Shown: in pieces, positions 19,339 to 27,806 of the stretch
How positions within the stretch are numbered: position 1 is the stretch's first letter
Layout of the letters: every line of letters starts with the position of its first letter
From: Bradyrhizobium zhanjiangense
GTDB taxonomy: Bacteria > Pseudomonadota > Alphaproteobacteria > Rhizobiales > Xanthobacteraceae
DNA length: 64,000 nt
Reading direction: 5' to 3'
NCBI RefSeq assembly: GCF_004114935.1
Contig: NZ_CP022221.1
Span: 8,577,001 to 8,641,000, forward strand
Notes under the pieces: generated by a model
Database searches by the model: none
What the model saw: only the letters and a program-made list of their open reading frames with translations
What the model was told of the DNA's origin: nothing
Translations under genes and position numbers: made by a program

Positions 19339-19962
19339 TCAGATCTGGGTTGGAGAGCCCTGGCCGAAGATGCGGCGGAGCAGATCGGTCACGTTGCGGG
19401 CGCCAGCCTTCCTCAGGATGCTGGCGCGGTAGCCCTCGACCGTCCGCGCGCTCAGATGCATGCGGCGGGCGATTTCCTTGTTGGTCAGCCCCGCGGCGAG
19501 ATGCTCGAGCACCGCGCCTTCGCGCGCGGTGAGGGGTTCGCGCCCGGGCAGCCAGCGCTGCCGGTTCGAGCCGGGCTGCGCGAACTCGTCGATCGCAGCA
19601 TCGATACGATCGACGATGTCACGGCTGCGGAACGGCTTTTCGATGAAGTCGGCCGCGCCGCTCTTGATGGCGTCGACCGCCATGGAAATGCTGCCGTTCG
19701 CCGAGGTCACCAGCACCGGCGCCATGCAGTTTTCCTCGCGCAGCCGCTTGAGCACGTCGAGGCCGGAGCGATCCGGCGGCATCTCCAGCAGCACGCAGGC
19801 CGGCATCCGCGCTCTCGCCTCCGATAGCAGCGAGGCACCATCGGCGAAGCAGATCACGTCATAGGCGCTCTGTTGAAGCGCGGTCGAAAGCTGCTCGCGG
19901 GAGACCGCGTCAGTTTCAATGACGAACACCTCACCCTTGGAAACCATGTTTCCCGGCATCAT
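19339..19962 (-). CDS. FixJ/NarL-type response regulator with an altered receiver
   Basis: This 207-residue protein has a CheY-like receiver at 1-125 and a LuxR-type DNA-binding domain at about 140-200 (LTAREGAVLEHLAAGLTNKE, then ARRMHLSARTVEGY). Aligned by eye with FixJ, the phosphoacceptor Asp is replaced by Glu (CVLLEMPPDRSG) and the acidic pair is Glu-Thr (VFVIETDA), while the Lys of FIEKPF and the Thr/Ser region (VLVTSANG) remain. Phosphorylation may be lost or mimicked. An internal ATG at 19947 may be the true start. No kinase gene is adjacent, so it is an orphan. Confidence 0.9.
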   Translation of the reverse strand: MMPGNMVSKGEVFVIETDAVSREQLSTALQQSAYDVICFADGASLLSEARARMPACVLLEMPPDRSGLDVLKRLREENCMAPVLVTSANGSISMAVDAIKSGAADFIEKPFRSRDIVDRIDAAIDEFAQPGSNRQRWLPGREPLTAREGAVLEHLAAGLTNKEIARRMHLSARTVEGYRASILRKAGARNVTDLLRRIFGQGSPTQI

Positions 19963-20159
19963 CCCGATCCAGCAATGTCTTGGTCAAATGGCCCGAGACG
20001 GCAGCGGGCCCCGTCGCCACCGCGCCGTCGTGAGCACGGCATTCACGCCAGTGCTTCGGTTTCCCCTATGTATGTTCCAACGCGTTCCCGGATTTGACGG
20101 ATGGGGACATAAACTTTACATTTCGGGACATCCCTCATGGCTGGCGGGAAACGGGTCGC

Positions 20160-21182
20160 ATGACCGACCTCATTCGCAGCGCAGGCTTGAGCTATTATCC
20201 GGAGGTCGCCCGATCGGTCGGACTCGACCCCAGGCAGATGATGCGCAAGGTCCGACTGCCGCTGGCCTGCCTCGACAAGCCCGACACGCCGATCGCCGTC
20301 GCCGGCCTGCGCCGCTTGCTCGAATTGTCGGCCGAGGCATCCGGCGCCGAAGATTTCGGCTTGCGCCTTGCCGAGCGGGGCGGCCTGACCAATTTCGGCG
20401 CGGTCGGTTTGATCGTGCGCGAACAGGCGACAGTCGGCGAGGCCATCGCAGCATTCTCACGCTTCATTCATGTCCATCACGAGGGCATGCGGCTCGATGT
20501 TGCGCGCGACAAGCACACCGTGACAGTCACGCTGCATCTGCGCGGCCGGCAGCCGAGCGCGCCGCGTCAGGCCATCGACATGGCGCTCGGCAGCGTCCAC
20601 CGCATCATCCAGTCGCTGTTCAGCAGCGATTGGCGGCCACTGGAGGTGCAACTGCATTATCCGCCGCCGCACGACCGCAAGCGTTATCGCGAGTTCTTCG
20701 GTTGCCGCGTCACCTTCAATGCGGATGACGATGCGATCCTGTTGTCGGCGCACGACATGGAGCGCCGGATCCCGAGCGCGCATCCGCTGATCGCGAATTA
20801 TCTGCGCAAACGGATCGAGGCGATCGAGACGCGCCCCGCAAGCTGGGAGGCAAAGGTCGACGAGGTCGTGCGCAGCCTGCTCGCCAGCGGCGATTGCACC
20901 GTCGAGCACGTGGCCGAGCATCTCGCCTGCACCCGGCGCACCATCCACCGGCGCCTTGCTGCATCAGGCAGCAGCTTCTCGGCCATCCTCGATGCACAGC
21001 GCGCCTATCTCGTGATCCAACTGATCGACGACACGCGCCGGCCGCTGGCCGACGTCGCCGTGCAGCTCGGCTTCTCCGCGCAGAGCGCCATGGCACGCTG
21101 GTTCCGCGGCCGTTTCGGCTGCACCGTCACCGAATGGCGCAAGGGCATGCGGGGCGAGGTGCCCTCGCAGACCGCGGCGTAA
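20160..21182 (+). CDS. AraC-family transcriptional regulator
   Basis: The 340-residue protein has an N-terminal arabinose-binding-like sensor domain (about 1-190, starting MTDLIRSAGLSYYPEVARSV) and a C-terminal AraC helix-turn-helix pair (about 240-335; VEHVAEHLACTRRTIHRRL and DVAVQLGFSAQSAMARWFRG). The start at 20160 follows GCGGGAAACGGG. It resembles OruR/ArgR-like AraC activators that respond to amino acids or polyamines, but no target is evident. It converges on nnrS, with only 2 nt between the stop codons. Confidence 0.92.
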   Translation: MTDLIRSAGLSYYPEVARSVGLDPRQMMRKVRLPLACLDKPDTPIAVAGLRRLLELSAEASGAEDFGLRLAERGGLTNFGAVGLIVREQATVGEAIAAFSRFIHVHHEGMRLDVARDKHTVTVTLHLRGRQPSAPRQAIDMALGSVHRIIQSLFSSDWRPLEVQLHYPPPHDRKRYREFFGCRVTFNADDDAILLSAHDMERRIPSAHPLIANYLRKRIEAIETRPASWEAKVDEVVRSLLASGDCTVEHVAEHLACTRRTIHRRLAASGSSFSAILDAQRAYLVIQLIDDTRRPLADVAVQLGFSAQSAMARWFRGRFGCTVTEWRKGMRGEVPSQTAA

Positions 21183-21184
21183 GC

Positions 21185-22396
21185 TCAGCGTGCCGGGACC
21201 GGCACGCCCATGATGGCAAGCGCCCGCCGGCGGCTGCCGGCGAGCAGCGGGCCGAACGCAATGGCAAATCCGAGGAATGCGACGACCCAGCCGCAAGCGG
21301 CGATTTGCAGCAGCGCGCCACTGTACGCAGGCAGTACCACCGCGGCGACCCGCGCCAGCGCCGCGACGATGATCGCGACGTAGATCCCCTGTGTCGCGGG
21401 CGAAGCCGTCAGCGCCTGCCCGGTGTGGCCGAGGCTCGCGCGCGTCATCACCGCGAGCGTCATGGTTCCGGCCGCCCCGGCCATCCAGGCGTGAATGCCC
21501 GCACTCGGCGGCAGCGCGCCGAAGGCAGCGAGCGCATGCAGGAGGAATCCGAGCGGCACGAAAAAATAGCCGACGTGGAGGATCAAGAGCAGCCGTTCGC
21601 GGAACGTGCGGTCGCCGGCCCAGCGCGCAAGCCGCACCAGGTGCAGCACGCCGACGAGCGTCATCGCGACGCCGGTGACGGCATTCAATGGCGCCACGAT
21701 CCACGCGATGAGCGCGAGCGCGCTGCATCCGATCACCGCGCCGTCGAAGCGTCCGAACGGCACCGGCAGGCGGCCGGGATTGAACTTGACCAGCCAGTTG
21801 CGGGTGAAGCTCGGGATGATGCGGCCGCCGATCAGCGCGATCAGCAGCACGACCACGCCGATGCCGATGCGGATGCCGATATCGGCCGTGCCTTCGAAGT
21901 GCGTTTCGAGATGAAAGGCGATGTTGCCGGCAAGCAGCACCAGCACGAGCGCCACCACAGGCAGGTTGCGCCAGTTACCGCCTGCCATGATCTCGCGCGC
22001 CGCGGCGGCGACGACCAGCGCCAGGAAGGCGGCATCGACGAGAAGCGCGAACACCCAGCCCGTGTCGGCCGACAGCATCACCGCAATGCGCCCGGCAAGC
22101 CAGACCACCAGCAGCGCCCCCAGCGAGGTGCCCTGGATCGGCAACCGCCCGGTCCAGTTCGGGATCGCCGTGAACAGGAATCCGGTGATCACCGCAGGCA
22201 GGAAGCCGTAGAGCATCTCGTGGACATGCCAGTCGCGCGGGGCGAAGGCTGATGTCACTGACAGCTCGCCATAGAACATCGGCAGCCAGACCAGGATCGA
22301 CACGGCGGCCTGGATCGCGGCGAACAGGAAAAAGGGCCGAAAGCTGTTCGCAAACAGCGGCCAGCCCTCAAAGTTGCGGGATCGGGCGCCAGCCAT
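21185..22396 (-). CDS. nnrS: NnrS family membrane protein
   Basis: About 403 residues and ten to twelve hydrophobic helices. It begins MAGARSRNFEGWPLFANSFR and contains RDWHVHEMLYGFLPAVITGF, HVGYFFVPLGFLL and MTRASLGHTGQ, the conserved NnrS segments whose His residues are thought to bind haem and copper. NnrS helps cells tolerate nitric oxide and is usually under NnrR control. The start at 22396 is supported by AGGAG 8 nt upstream; reading further upstream would run through the divergent regulator gene. A perfect NnrR-type palindrome lies in the 129-nt gap to nnrR. Confidence 0.93.
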   Translation of the reverse strand: MAGARSRNFEGWPLFANSFRPFFLFAAIQAAVSILVWLPMFYGELSVTSAFAPRDWHVHEMLYGFLPAVITGFLFTAIPNWTGRLPIQGTSLGALLVVWLAGRIAVMLSADTGWVFALLVDAAFLALVVAAAAREIMAGGNWRNLPVVALVLVLLAGNIAFHLETHFEGTADIGIRIGIGVVVLLIALIGGRIIPSFTRNWLVKFNPGRLPVPFGRFDGAVIGCSALALIAWIVAPLNAVTGVAMTLVGVLHLVRLARWAGDRTFRERLLLILHVGYFFVPLGFLLHALAAFGALPPSAGIHAWMAGAAGTMTLAVMTRASLGHTGQALTASPATQGIYVAIIVAALARVAAVVLPAYSGALLQIAACGWVVAFLGFAIAFGPLLAGSRRRALAIMGVPVPAR

Positions 22397-22458
22397 GGGG
22401 TCAACTCCTGGAAATTCAAACCGGTGTCTGGAAAAATACTGCCGCCCGGCCGGCCCGT

Positions 22459-22474
22459 TTTGCGCTATCGCAAA
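22459..22474. promoter_or_regulatory. NnrR/FNR-type box between nnrS and nnrR
   Basis: TTTGCGCTATCGCAAA has perfect 6-bp arms around CTAT and fits TTGNN-N4-NNCAA. It is about 60 nt before nnrR and 70 nt before nnrS, so one dimer could control both. Confidence 0.75.
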
Positions 22475-22525
22475 CTGTTGGACGATTGCAGGTGCCATCA
22501 CACTCCCCAGCGCCAAGGAGACAGA

Positions 22526-23236
22526 ATGGCCAAGGTCGACACATCGCTGGTTGCGCATTTGCCGCTGTTTGGGGGCGTCAAGCCGGAGGACCTCGAGGAA
22601 ATCCTGCGCGAGGCCCGCTCGGCGCGTTACCCCAAGAACAGCACCATCTTCGAGCAGGGGGCGGACGCGCAGTCCTTCTTCCTGCTGCTGCACGGCCACG
22701 TCCGGGCCGCCAAGACCACGCCGACCGGCGAGCAGATCGTGGTGCGCTATGTCGCGCCCGGCGAGACGTTCGGCCTCGCGATGGCGATCGGAGCCGCGCA
22801 CTATCCGGCGACGGCGATGGCGGTCGACGACAGCGTGGTGCTGATCTGGCCGACCTCGGCCTGGCCGCGGCTGATCGAGCGGTTTCCCTCGCTCGCCGCC
22901 AACACGCTCCAGACGGTCGGCACGCGCCTCCAGGAGAGCCACACCCGCATCCTGGAAATGTCGACCCAACAGGTCGAGCAGCGCGTCGCGCATGTGCTGC
23001 TGCGCCTCGCCAAGCAGTCCGGCAAGAAGCTCGATCATGGCATCGAGATCGACTTCCCGATCAGCCGCCAGGACATCGCGCAGATGACCGGTACCACGCT
23101 GCACACCGTCAGCCGCATCCTGAGTGGCTGGGAGAGCCAGGGTCTCGTCGAGAGCGGCCGCCAGCGCATCATCCTGCGCGAACCGCACAGGATCGTCGTG
23201 CTGGCGGAGCGGAGCCCCGACAGCGGCGCGGCGTGA
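22526..23236 (+). CDS. nnrR: Crp/Fnr-family regulator, NnrR type
   Basis: This 236-residue protein has a cNMP-type beta-barrel sensor (about 12-125), a long dimer helix and a winged helix-turn-helix (FPISRQDIAQMTGTTLHTVS). It has no cysteine at all, so it cannot carry an FNR iron-sulfur cluster; together with the nnrS neighbour this indicates an NO-responsive NnrR. The recognition helix has His-Thr-Val-Ser-Arg where FNR has Glu-x-x-Ser-Arg. AAGGAG lies 5 nt before ATG. Likely targets in this window are nnrS, the DUF1858 gene, hemN with the small gene at 25272, and nirK. Confidence 0.92.
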   Translation: MAKVDTSLVAHLPLFGGVKPEDLEEILREARSARYPKNSTIFEQGADAQSFFLLLHGHVRAAKTTPTGEQIVVRYVAPGETFGLAMAIGAAHYPATAMAVDDSVVLIWPTSAWPRLIERFPSLAANTLQTVGTRLQESHTRILEMSTQQVEQRVAHVLLRLAKQSGKKLDHGIEIDFPISRQDIAQMTGTTLHTVSRILSGWESQGLVESGRQRIILREPHRIVVLAERSPDSGAA

Positions 23237-23364
23237 GAGCAGCGCCAGAACGTTTCCCTACCTGCTCTGTGCCTGCAAGATAGGAGCGAGGGGCGATTCC
23301 GCTTACGGCGAAAGCGCGCCCTCACCCGGGAATCCGCACGCGCCCGCGCGAATTCCGGACCACC

Positions 23365-23562
23365 TCACGCCGGCACGCAGTCGCAGAGCGCGGCGAGGAA
23401 TTTCTCGCGGTCGATGCCATGCTCGCGGCAGGCGTCATCCACCGTGTGGAAGGTCGCGATCGGGCAGCCGACACAGGCCATCCTGAAGGCGAGAAACACA
23501 CGGATCGTGTGCGGCGCCGTGCGCATGATGTCATCGACCAGATCGTCGGATCGGAAAGACAT
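23365..23562 (-). CDS. DUF1858 small protein
   Basis: This 65-residue protein starts MSFRSDDLVDDIMRTAPHTI and carries the ACVGCPIATFHTVDDACREH signature with paired cysteines and histidine, suited to metal or redox binding. DUF1858 peptides are often found beside denitrification and hybrid-cluster genes but have no established function. GGAG sits 7 nt before ATG. A TTGTTGAAGCGCAA box lies about 50 nt upstream (23611-23624), nearly the same as the nirK box, so it probably belongs to the NnrR regulon. Confidence 0.88.
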   Translation of the reverse strand: MSFRSDDLVDDIMRTAPHTIRVFLAFRMACVGCPIATFHTVDDACREHGIDREKFLAALCDCVPA

Positions 23563-23610
23563 GGACAACTCCGTTCCGAGAGGACGATAGCGGAGCGCGG
23601 CGGAGTTTCT

Positions 23611-23624
23611 TTGTTGAAGCGCAA
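23611..23624. promoter_or_regulatory. NnrR/FNR-type box upstream of the DUF1858 gene
   Basis: TTGTTGAAGCGCAA fits TTGNN-N4-NNCAA and differs at one base from the box before nirK (TTGTTGCAGCGCAA). Its centre is about 56 nt before the DUF1858 start. Confidence 0.65.
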
Positions 23625-23646
23625 GCTGTTGCCAGTTCACCAGCTT

Positions 23647-23747
23647 GTCATTCCGGGGCGCAGCACGAGTCCGGAATCCATTGTGCAGCGCGTGATGTGG
23701 AACAATGGATTCCGGACTCGCGCCAAAGAGGCGCGCCCCGGAATGAC
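23647..23747. repeat. Nested palindromic repeat (second copy of the 660-821 family)
   Basis: Outer arms GTCATTCCGGGGCGC and GCGCCCCGGAATGAC flank inner arms GGAATCCATTGT / ACAATGGATTCC. It lies between the 3' end of hemN and the upstream region of the DUF1858 gene. Confidence 0.87.
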
Positions 23748-23758
23748 GGAGAGAGCAT

Positions 23759-25111
23759 CTAAACCGCCCGGCTGTGCAGCTGCTTTCCCGGATCCAGATG
23801 CGCGTCGAACGCGGCCGCGACGCTGCGGACCAGGAAGCGGGAGTCCCTGGCGACCGCGAGCTTGTCGCCGTCCAGCCTCACCACACCGTCAGAGATCAGC
23901 GGCTTCAGACGCGACGCCGACTTCAGCATCGCCTCGGGCTCTGCGCCATGGCGCGCGCAGATGTCGCCGAGATCGGCGCCGAACTCGCACATGATGCGCT
24001 CGATGATGTCGGCGCGCAGCCGGTCGTCATCGGTGAGCCCATAACCCTTCGCGGTGGCGAGACGGCCAGCGCTGATGCATTGCGCGTAGGCGCCGATCTG
24101 CACCTCGTTCTGGACGTAACCTTGCGGCAGGTGTCCGATCGCGCTCGCGCCGAAACCGAGCAGCACCTCGGCCTTGTCGGTGGTGTAGCCCTGGAAATTG
24201 CGTCGCAGCGTCCGCTCCTCGAAGGCCACGGCCATGGAATCGTCGGGTCGCGCGAAATGGTCGAGCCCGATCTGCACGTAGCCAGCCTCCTTCAGCGCAT
24301 TCGCGATCGCGCAAGCCTGGTCGTGACGCGCAGGGCCGTCGGGCAGGACGGCCTCGTTGATCATGCGCTGATGCTTCTTGAAATCAGGCACATGGGCATA
24401 GCCGAACACCGAGAAGCGGTCGGGCGCGAGCGCGAGCGCGCGCCGGACCGTGTCCAGGCACGAGGCGACGGTCTGGTGCGGCAGCCCGTAGATCAGGTCG
24501 AAATTCACTCCCGCGATATCGGCGCGCCTGAGCATGTCGACGACGCAGGCCGTCTGCTCGAAACTCTGCACGCGGTTGATCGCGCGTTGCACGACGGGAT
24601 CGAAACTCTGAACCCCGAGGCTCGCGCGGTTGACGCCGGAGAGCCGCATCGCCTCCACCATGTCGGCGGTCAGCGTCCGAGGATCGATCTCCACCGCGAT
24701 CTCGGCCGTGGGCAGCACGAAGAACGCCTGGCGCATCGTTGCCATCAACTCGACGAAAGCTTCCGGCGCCATGATCGTCGGCGTGCCGCCGCCGAAATGA
24801 ATATGCTCGACCTTGATGCGGCGGCCGATCGTGTCGGCCACTTGCACGATCTCGCTGCGCAATGTCCGCTGATAGGCCGCGATCAGCTCGTCGCGGCGGA
24901 CGATCTGGGTATGGCAGCCGCAATACCAGCACATCTCGCGGCAGAACGGCACGTGCAGATAGAGCGACGCGCCGGCGCCCGCCGGGAGCTCGGCAAGCCA
25001 CCCGGCGTAGGTGTCTCCACCGATCGCAGGCGAAAAGTGCGGTGCGGTCGGGTAGCTCGTGTAGCGCGGCAACCGTTCGTCGCCGTAGCTCACCGCGAGA
25101 TCAGCTCTCAT
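23759..25111 (-). CDS. hemN: Oxygen-independent coproporphyrinogen III dehydrogenase
   Basis: HemN is a radical-SAM enzyme that decarboxylates coproporphyrinogen III without oxygen, allowing haem synthesis in low oxygen. The 450-residue product carries the cluster motif at C57, C61 and C64 (VPFCREMCWYCGCHT) and the family N-terminus PRYTSYPTAPHFS, plus HFGGGTPTIM for SAM binding. Length fits HemN. It is divergent from a small gene at 25272; the 160-nt gap holds TTGCGCTTGCTCAA. Its place beside nirK fits a haem supply for denitrification. Confidence 0.96.
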   Translation of the reverse strand: MRADLAVSYGDERLPRYTSYPTAPHFSPAIGGDTYAGWLAELPAGAGASLYLHVPFCREMCWYCGCHTQIVRRDELIAAYQRTLRSEIVQVADTIGRRIKVEHIHFGGGTPTIMAPEAFVELMATMRQAFFVLPTAEIAVEIDPRTLTADMVEAMRLSGVNRASLGVQSFDPVVQRAINRVQSFEQTACVVDMLRRADIAGVNFDLIYGLPHQTVASCLDTVRRALALAPDRFSVFGYAHVPDFKKHQRMINEAVLPDGPARHDQACAIANALKEAGYVQIGLDHFARPDDSMAVAFEERTLRRNFQGYTTDKAEVLLGFGASAIGHLPQGYVQNEVQIGAYAQCISAGRLATAKGYGLTDDDRLRADIIERIMCEFGADLGDICARHGAEPEAMLKSASRLKPLISDGVVRLDGDKLAVARDSRFLVRSVAAAFDAHLDPGKQLHSRAV

Positions 25112-25197
25112 ATCTTACCCATTCGTAAATCCCAGCCGCGAACGGTTGCGACAAGTCCCGGATGGCGCTCAATTTATCCGTTTTCGAGCAAACGACC

Positions 25198-25211
25198 TTG
25201 CGCTTGCTCAA
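25198..25211. promoter_or_regulatory. FNR/FixK/NnrR-type box between hemN and the small gene
   Basis: TTGCGCTTGCTCAA matches TTGNN-N4-NNCAA with imperfect arms. It lies about 67 nt before the start at 25272 and about 93 nt before the hemN start, so it could drive either. Confidence 0.6.
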
Positions 25212-25271
25212 AGTCCAAGCGCCGAAGCGGGACTATTGGGACTCGACCATTGCCCTTTCGGAGATGACGCC

Positions 25272-25478
25272 ATGGCGCCGTTCGCCCTCGATCTCATTCT
25301 CTGGCTCACCGGCGTTCGCGGCCACATTCCGCGCTTCGACGATTTTCGTCCCGTACCCGCGGCGCCCACGACCGGCGCCGGCCATCCCATGCGCGTCCTG
25401 GCCATCATGGCGACTGTCTTTGCCGCGCTGTCGCTCGCGGTCTGGGGAACGGTCTGGCTTGCGATCCAGCTGCTCTAG
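25272..25478 (+). CDS. Small single-pass membrane protein of the denitrification cluster
   Basis: This 68-residue protein starts MAPFALDLILWLTGVRGHIP and ends in one membrane helix (VLAIMATVFAALSLAVWGTV). Cytoplasmic or periplasmic residues between them are Pro-rich (FRPVPAAPTTGAGHP). GGAG lies 8 nt upstream. The position between hemN and nirK with an FNR-type box upstream suggests an accessory role in denitrification or haem-protein assembly; I know of no assigned function. Confidence 0.75.
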   Translation: MAPFALDLILWLTGVRGHIPRFDDFRPVPAAPTTGAGHPMRVLAIMATVFAALSLAVWGTVWLAIQLL

Positions 25479-25632
25479 CCGAAGCAATCAGTCTGTCGGA
25501 ATCGACCGCAATTGAACATGCGAACGAATTGCCGCTACGCGGCTGACGCCGCACCAATATCCGTCTTCTTGCTCTCGCGGCAATTGCCGTAAACCTCTTA
25601 AGGATCTTCGCGGAGGCAAATCCGGCTGAAGG

Positions 25633-25646
25633 TTGTTGCAGCGCAA
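25633..25646 (+). promoter_or_regulatory. NnrR/FixK-type box of nirK
   Basis: TTGTTGCAGCGCAA fits TTGNN-N4-NNCAA. Its centre is 76 nt before the chosen nirK start, which would leave room for a transcript start about 41 nt downstream, the usual class II activator spacing. Confidence 0.72.
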
Positions 25647-25715
25647 ATCATCTTGCTGTGATCGGCGCACACTGCATCCGTCATCAAAACCATTTTCAGA
25701 TGAAGGATGCTTCCG

Positions 25716-26840
25716 ATGTTCCCCCGCAGAGCTGCACTGATCGGCGCCGCCGCGACTGCGCTGATGTTGGCGACCCCCGCTTTGGCCGCTGACGATCTCA
25801 AACTGCCTCGACAGAAGGTCGAGCTGGTCGCTCCGCCTTTCGTGCATGCGCACGAACAAGCGACCAAGCAGGGCCCCAAGATCATCGAGTTCAAGCTCAC
25901 CATCGAGGAGAAGAAGGTCGTCGTCGACGAGAAAGGCACCACCTTCCAGGCGATGACCTTCAACGGTTCGATGCCGGGACCGCTGATGGTCGTGCATGAG
26001 GGCGACTACGTCGAGACGACGCTGGTCAATCCCGCCACCAACACCATGCCGCACAACATCGACTTCCATTCCGCGACCGGTGCGCTCGGCGGCGGTGCGC
26101 TCACGCTGGTCAATCCCGGCGAGCAGGTCGTGCTGCGCTGGAAGGCGACCAAGACCGGCGTATTCGTCTATCACTGCGCGCCGGGCGGCCCGATGATCCC
26201 CTGGCATGTCGTCTCCGGCATGAACGGCGCCGTGATGGTGCTGCCGCGCGACGGACTGAACGACGGCAAGGGCCACGCGCTGAAATACGACAAGGTCTAC
26301 TATATCGGCGAGCAGGACATGTACGTGCCGCGCGACGAGAAGGGCAATTTCAAGTCCTACGATTCGCCCGGTGAAGCCTTCACCGAGACCGAAGAGGTGA
26401 TGAAGAAGCTCACGCCGACCCATGTCGTGTTCAACGGCAAGGCCGGCGCGCTGACCGGCAAGAACGCGCTGACCGCCAATGTCGGCGAGAACGTGCTGAT
26501 CGTGCATTCGCAGGCCAACCGCGACAGCCGTCCGCACCTGATCGGCGGCCATGGCGACTATGTCTGGGAGACCGGCAAATTCGGCAATGCCCCCGAAGTC
26601 GGGCTCGAGACCTGGTTCATCCGCGGCGGTTCTGCGGGCGCAGCGCTGTACAAATTCCAGCAGCCCGGCATCTACGCCTACGTCACGCATAACCTGATCG
26701 AGGCCGCAGATCTCGGCGCCACAGCGCACTTCAAGGTCGAAGGCAAATGGAACGATGATCTGATGACCCAGGTGAAAGCGCCGGCCGAAATTCCGGCGCA
26801 GACGCAGGGCGCCCTGGAGACCGGCCGCAAGACCAACTGA
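25716..26840 (+). CDS. nirK: Copper-containing nitrite reductase
   Basis: NirK reduces nitrite to nitric oxide in the periplasm. The 374-residue product has a Tat-like signal ([10 protein letters not shown] ... ALA) and two cupredoxin domains. Visible ligands are H113, C154, H164 and M169 for type 1 copper and H118, H153 and H325 for type 2 copper; D116 and H274 match the catalytic Asp/His pair by spacing. The ATG at 25716 has AAGG 9 nt upstream; an in-frame ATG at 25707 would add three residues. It is followed by a strong terminator before nirV. Confidence 0.98.
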   Translation: MFPRRAALIGAAATALMLATPALAADDLKLPRQKVELVAPPFVHAHEQATKQGPKIIEFKLTIEEKKVVVDEKGTTFQAMTFNGSMPGPLMVVHEGDYVETTLVNPATNTMPHNIDFHSATGALGGGALTLVNPGEQVVLRWKATKTGVFVYHCAPGGPMIPWHVVSGMNGAVMVLPRDGLNDGKGHALKYDKVYYIGEQDMYVPRDEKGNFKSYDSPGEAFTETEEVMKKLTPTHVVFNGKAGALTGKNALTANVGENVLIVHSQANRDSRPHLIGGHGDYVWETGKFGNAPEVGLETWFIRGGSAGAALYKFQQPGIYAYVTHNLIEAADLGATAHFKVEGKWNDDLMTQVKAPAEIPAQTQGALETGRKTN

Positions 26841-26848
26841 CAAACAGA

Positions 26849-26876
26849 GGGGCCGGCAAATCGCCGGCCCCTTTTT
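26849..26876 (+). terminator. Rho-independent terminator between nirK and nirV
   Basis: A perfect 9-bp GC-rich stem (GGGGCCGGC / GCCGGCCCC) with loop AAATC is followed by TTTTT, only 8 nt after the nirK stop and 16 nt before the nirV start. Confidence 0.9.
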
Positions 26877-26892
26877 CATTGCGGGGATCACC

Positions 26893-27771
26893 ATGCTGAT
26901 CGCATTCAAGCTGAAGTTGGCGCTGGCCTGCGCGGCCGGACTCGCGGGACCGCTGGCGGTCGCGCCTCTGGTCTCCGAGATGGCGACGCCGCGCGCGGGC
27001 GGCGAGCCGGCGATCATCGAGATCGCCGCCGGCAGCTTGGTCTATCGCGAGGCCGGTGATTTCACGCGCGCCGGGCAGCAGGCCGAAGCGCCGCTGCGAA
27101 AGCTGCGGTTCAACAGACCGCTTCACATCATGCGCGAACAGGTCTCCTCCGCCGACTTTCAGCTCTGCGTGCAGGATGGCGCATGCCGCGCGCTGGGCCG
27201 CGACGTCGTCGTCGCGCCCGATCGCCCTGCGGTCCAGGTGAGCTGGTACGACGCCGAAGCCTATGCGGGCTGGCTCTCGCGCAAGACCGGCAGGCATTAT
27301 CGCCTGCCGAGCGACGAAGAATGGGCATTTGCCGCCGGCAGCCGTTTCAAGGATGACGGCGTGCCGGTCGACGCAAGCGATCCTTCGAAGCGCTGGATCA
27401 GCCGCTACGAGCGTGAGTCTGAGCGCGACCTCGCCGACACCACCGCCTATCCGTTCGGCAAGTTCGGCCTCAACGAGCACGGTCTCGAAGACATCTCCGG
27501 CAACGTCTGGGAATGGACCTCGACCTGCTTCGTGCGCTCGCGGGTCGACGAGACCGGCAATGCCATCCGCCCGACCGTGAATTGCGGCGTGCGCGTCGCG
27601 GAAGGCGCGCACCGCGCCTATGTCACCGATTTCATCCGCGACGCCCGAGCCGGCGGCTGTGCGCAAGGCGTGCCGCCAGCCAGTCTCGGCTTCCGGCTGG
27701 TGCGAGAGGAAAGGTCGTGGGTCGCGAGTGTGTCGGCGCGCTGGGGCAAGGTGTGGTCGGCGAGGTCTTGA
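26893..27771 (+). CDS. nirV: NirV, formylglycine-generating-enzyme-like protein
   Basis: This 292-residue protein has an N-terminal hydrophobic segment (LALACAAGLAGPLAVAPL) that suggests export, then an FGE/SUMF1 domain: VQVSWYDAEAYAGWLS, YRLPSDEEWAFAAG, GNVWEWTSTCF and SLGFRLVRE. NirV accompanies nirK in rhizobia and is thought to help nitrite reductase maturation, but its reaction is unproven. It starts 52 nt after nirK, downstream of a terminator, so it depends on read-through or its own promoter. Confidence 0.93.
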   Translation: MLIAFKLKLALACAAGLAGPLAVAPLVSEMATPRAGGEPAIIEIAAGSLVYREAGDFTRAGQQAEAPLRKLRFNRPLHIMREQVSSADFQLCVQDGACRALGRDVVVAPDRPAVQVSWYDAEAYAGWLSRKTGRHYRLPSDEEWAFAAGSRFKDDGVPVDASDPSKRWISRYERESERDLADTTAYPFGKFGLNEHGLEDISGNVWEWTSTCFVRSRVDETGNAIRPTVNCGVRVAEGAHRAYVTDFIRDARAGGCAQGVPPASLGFRLVREERSWVASVSARWGKVWSARS

Positions 27772-27806
27772 CGCTGGTAGCGGGAGCGCGCTCGTGCCTC
27801 TCCAAT

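Noticed and set aside
21185..23188. Extended nnrS reading with about 260 extra N-terminal residues
   Set aside because: The extension is the antisense of nnrR and lacks membrane or domain character; MAGARSR at 22396 has a good ribosome site.
23774..25267. Very long open frame opposite hemN
   Set aside because: It mirrors hemN, is rich in Arg/Ala/Gly/His as expected for an antisense reading of GC-rich genes, and shows no domain. Similar frames opposite the chemoreceptor, nirK, pntB, purA and the NhaD-type gene were discarded for the same reason.
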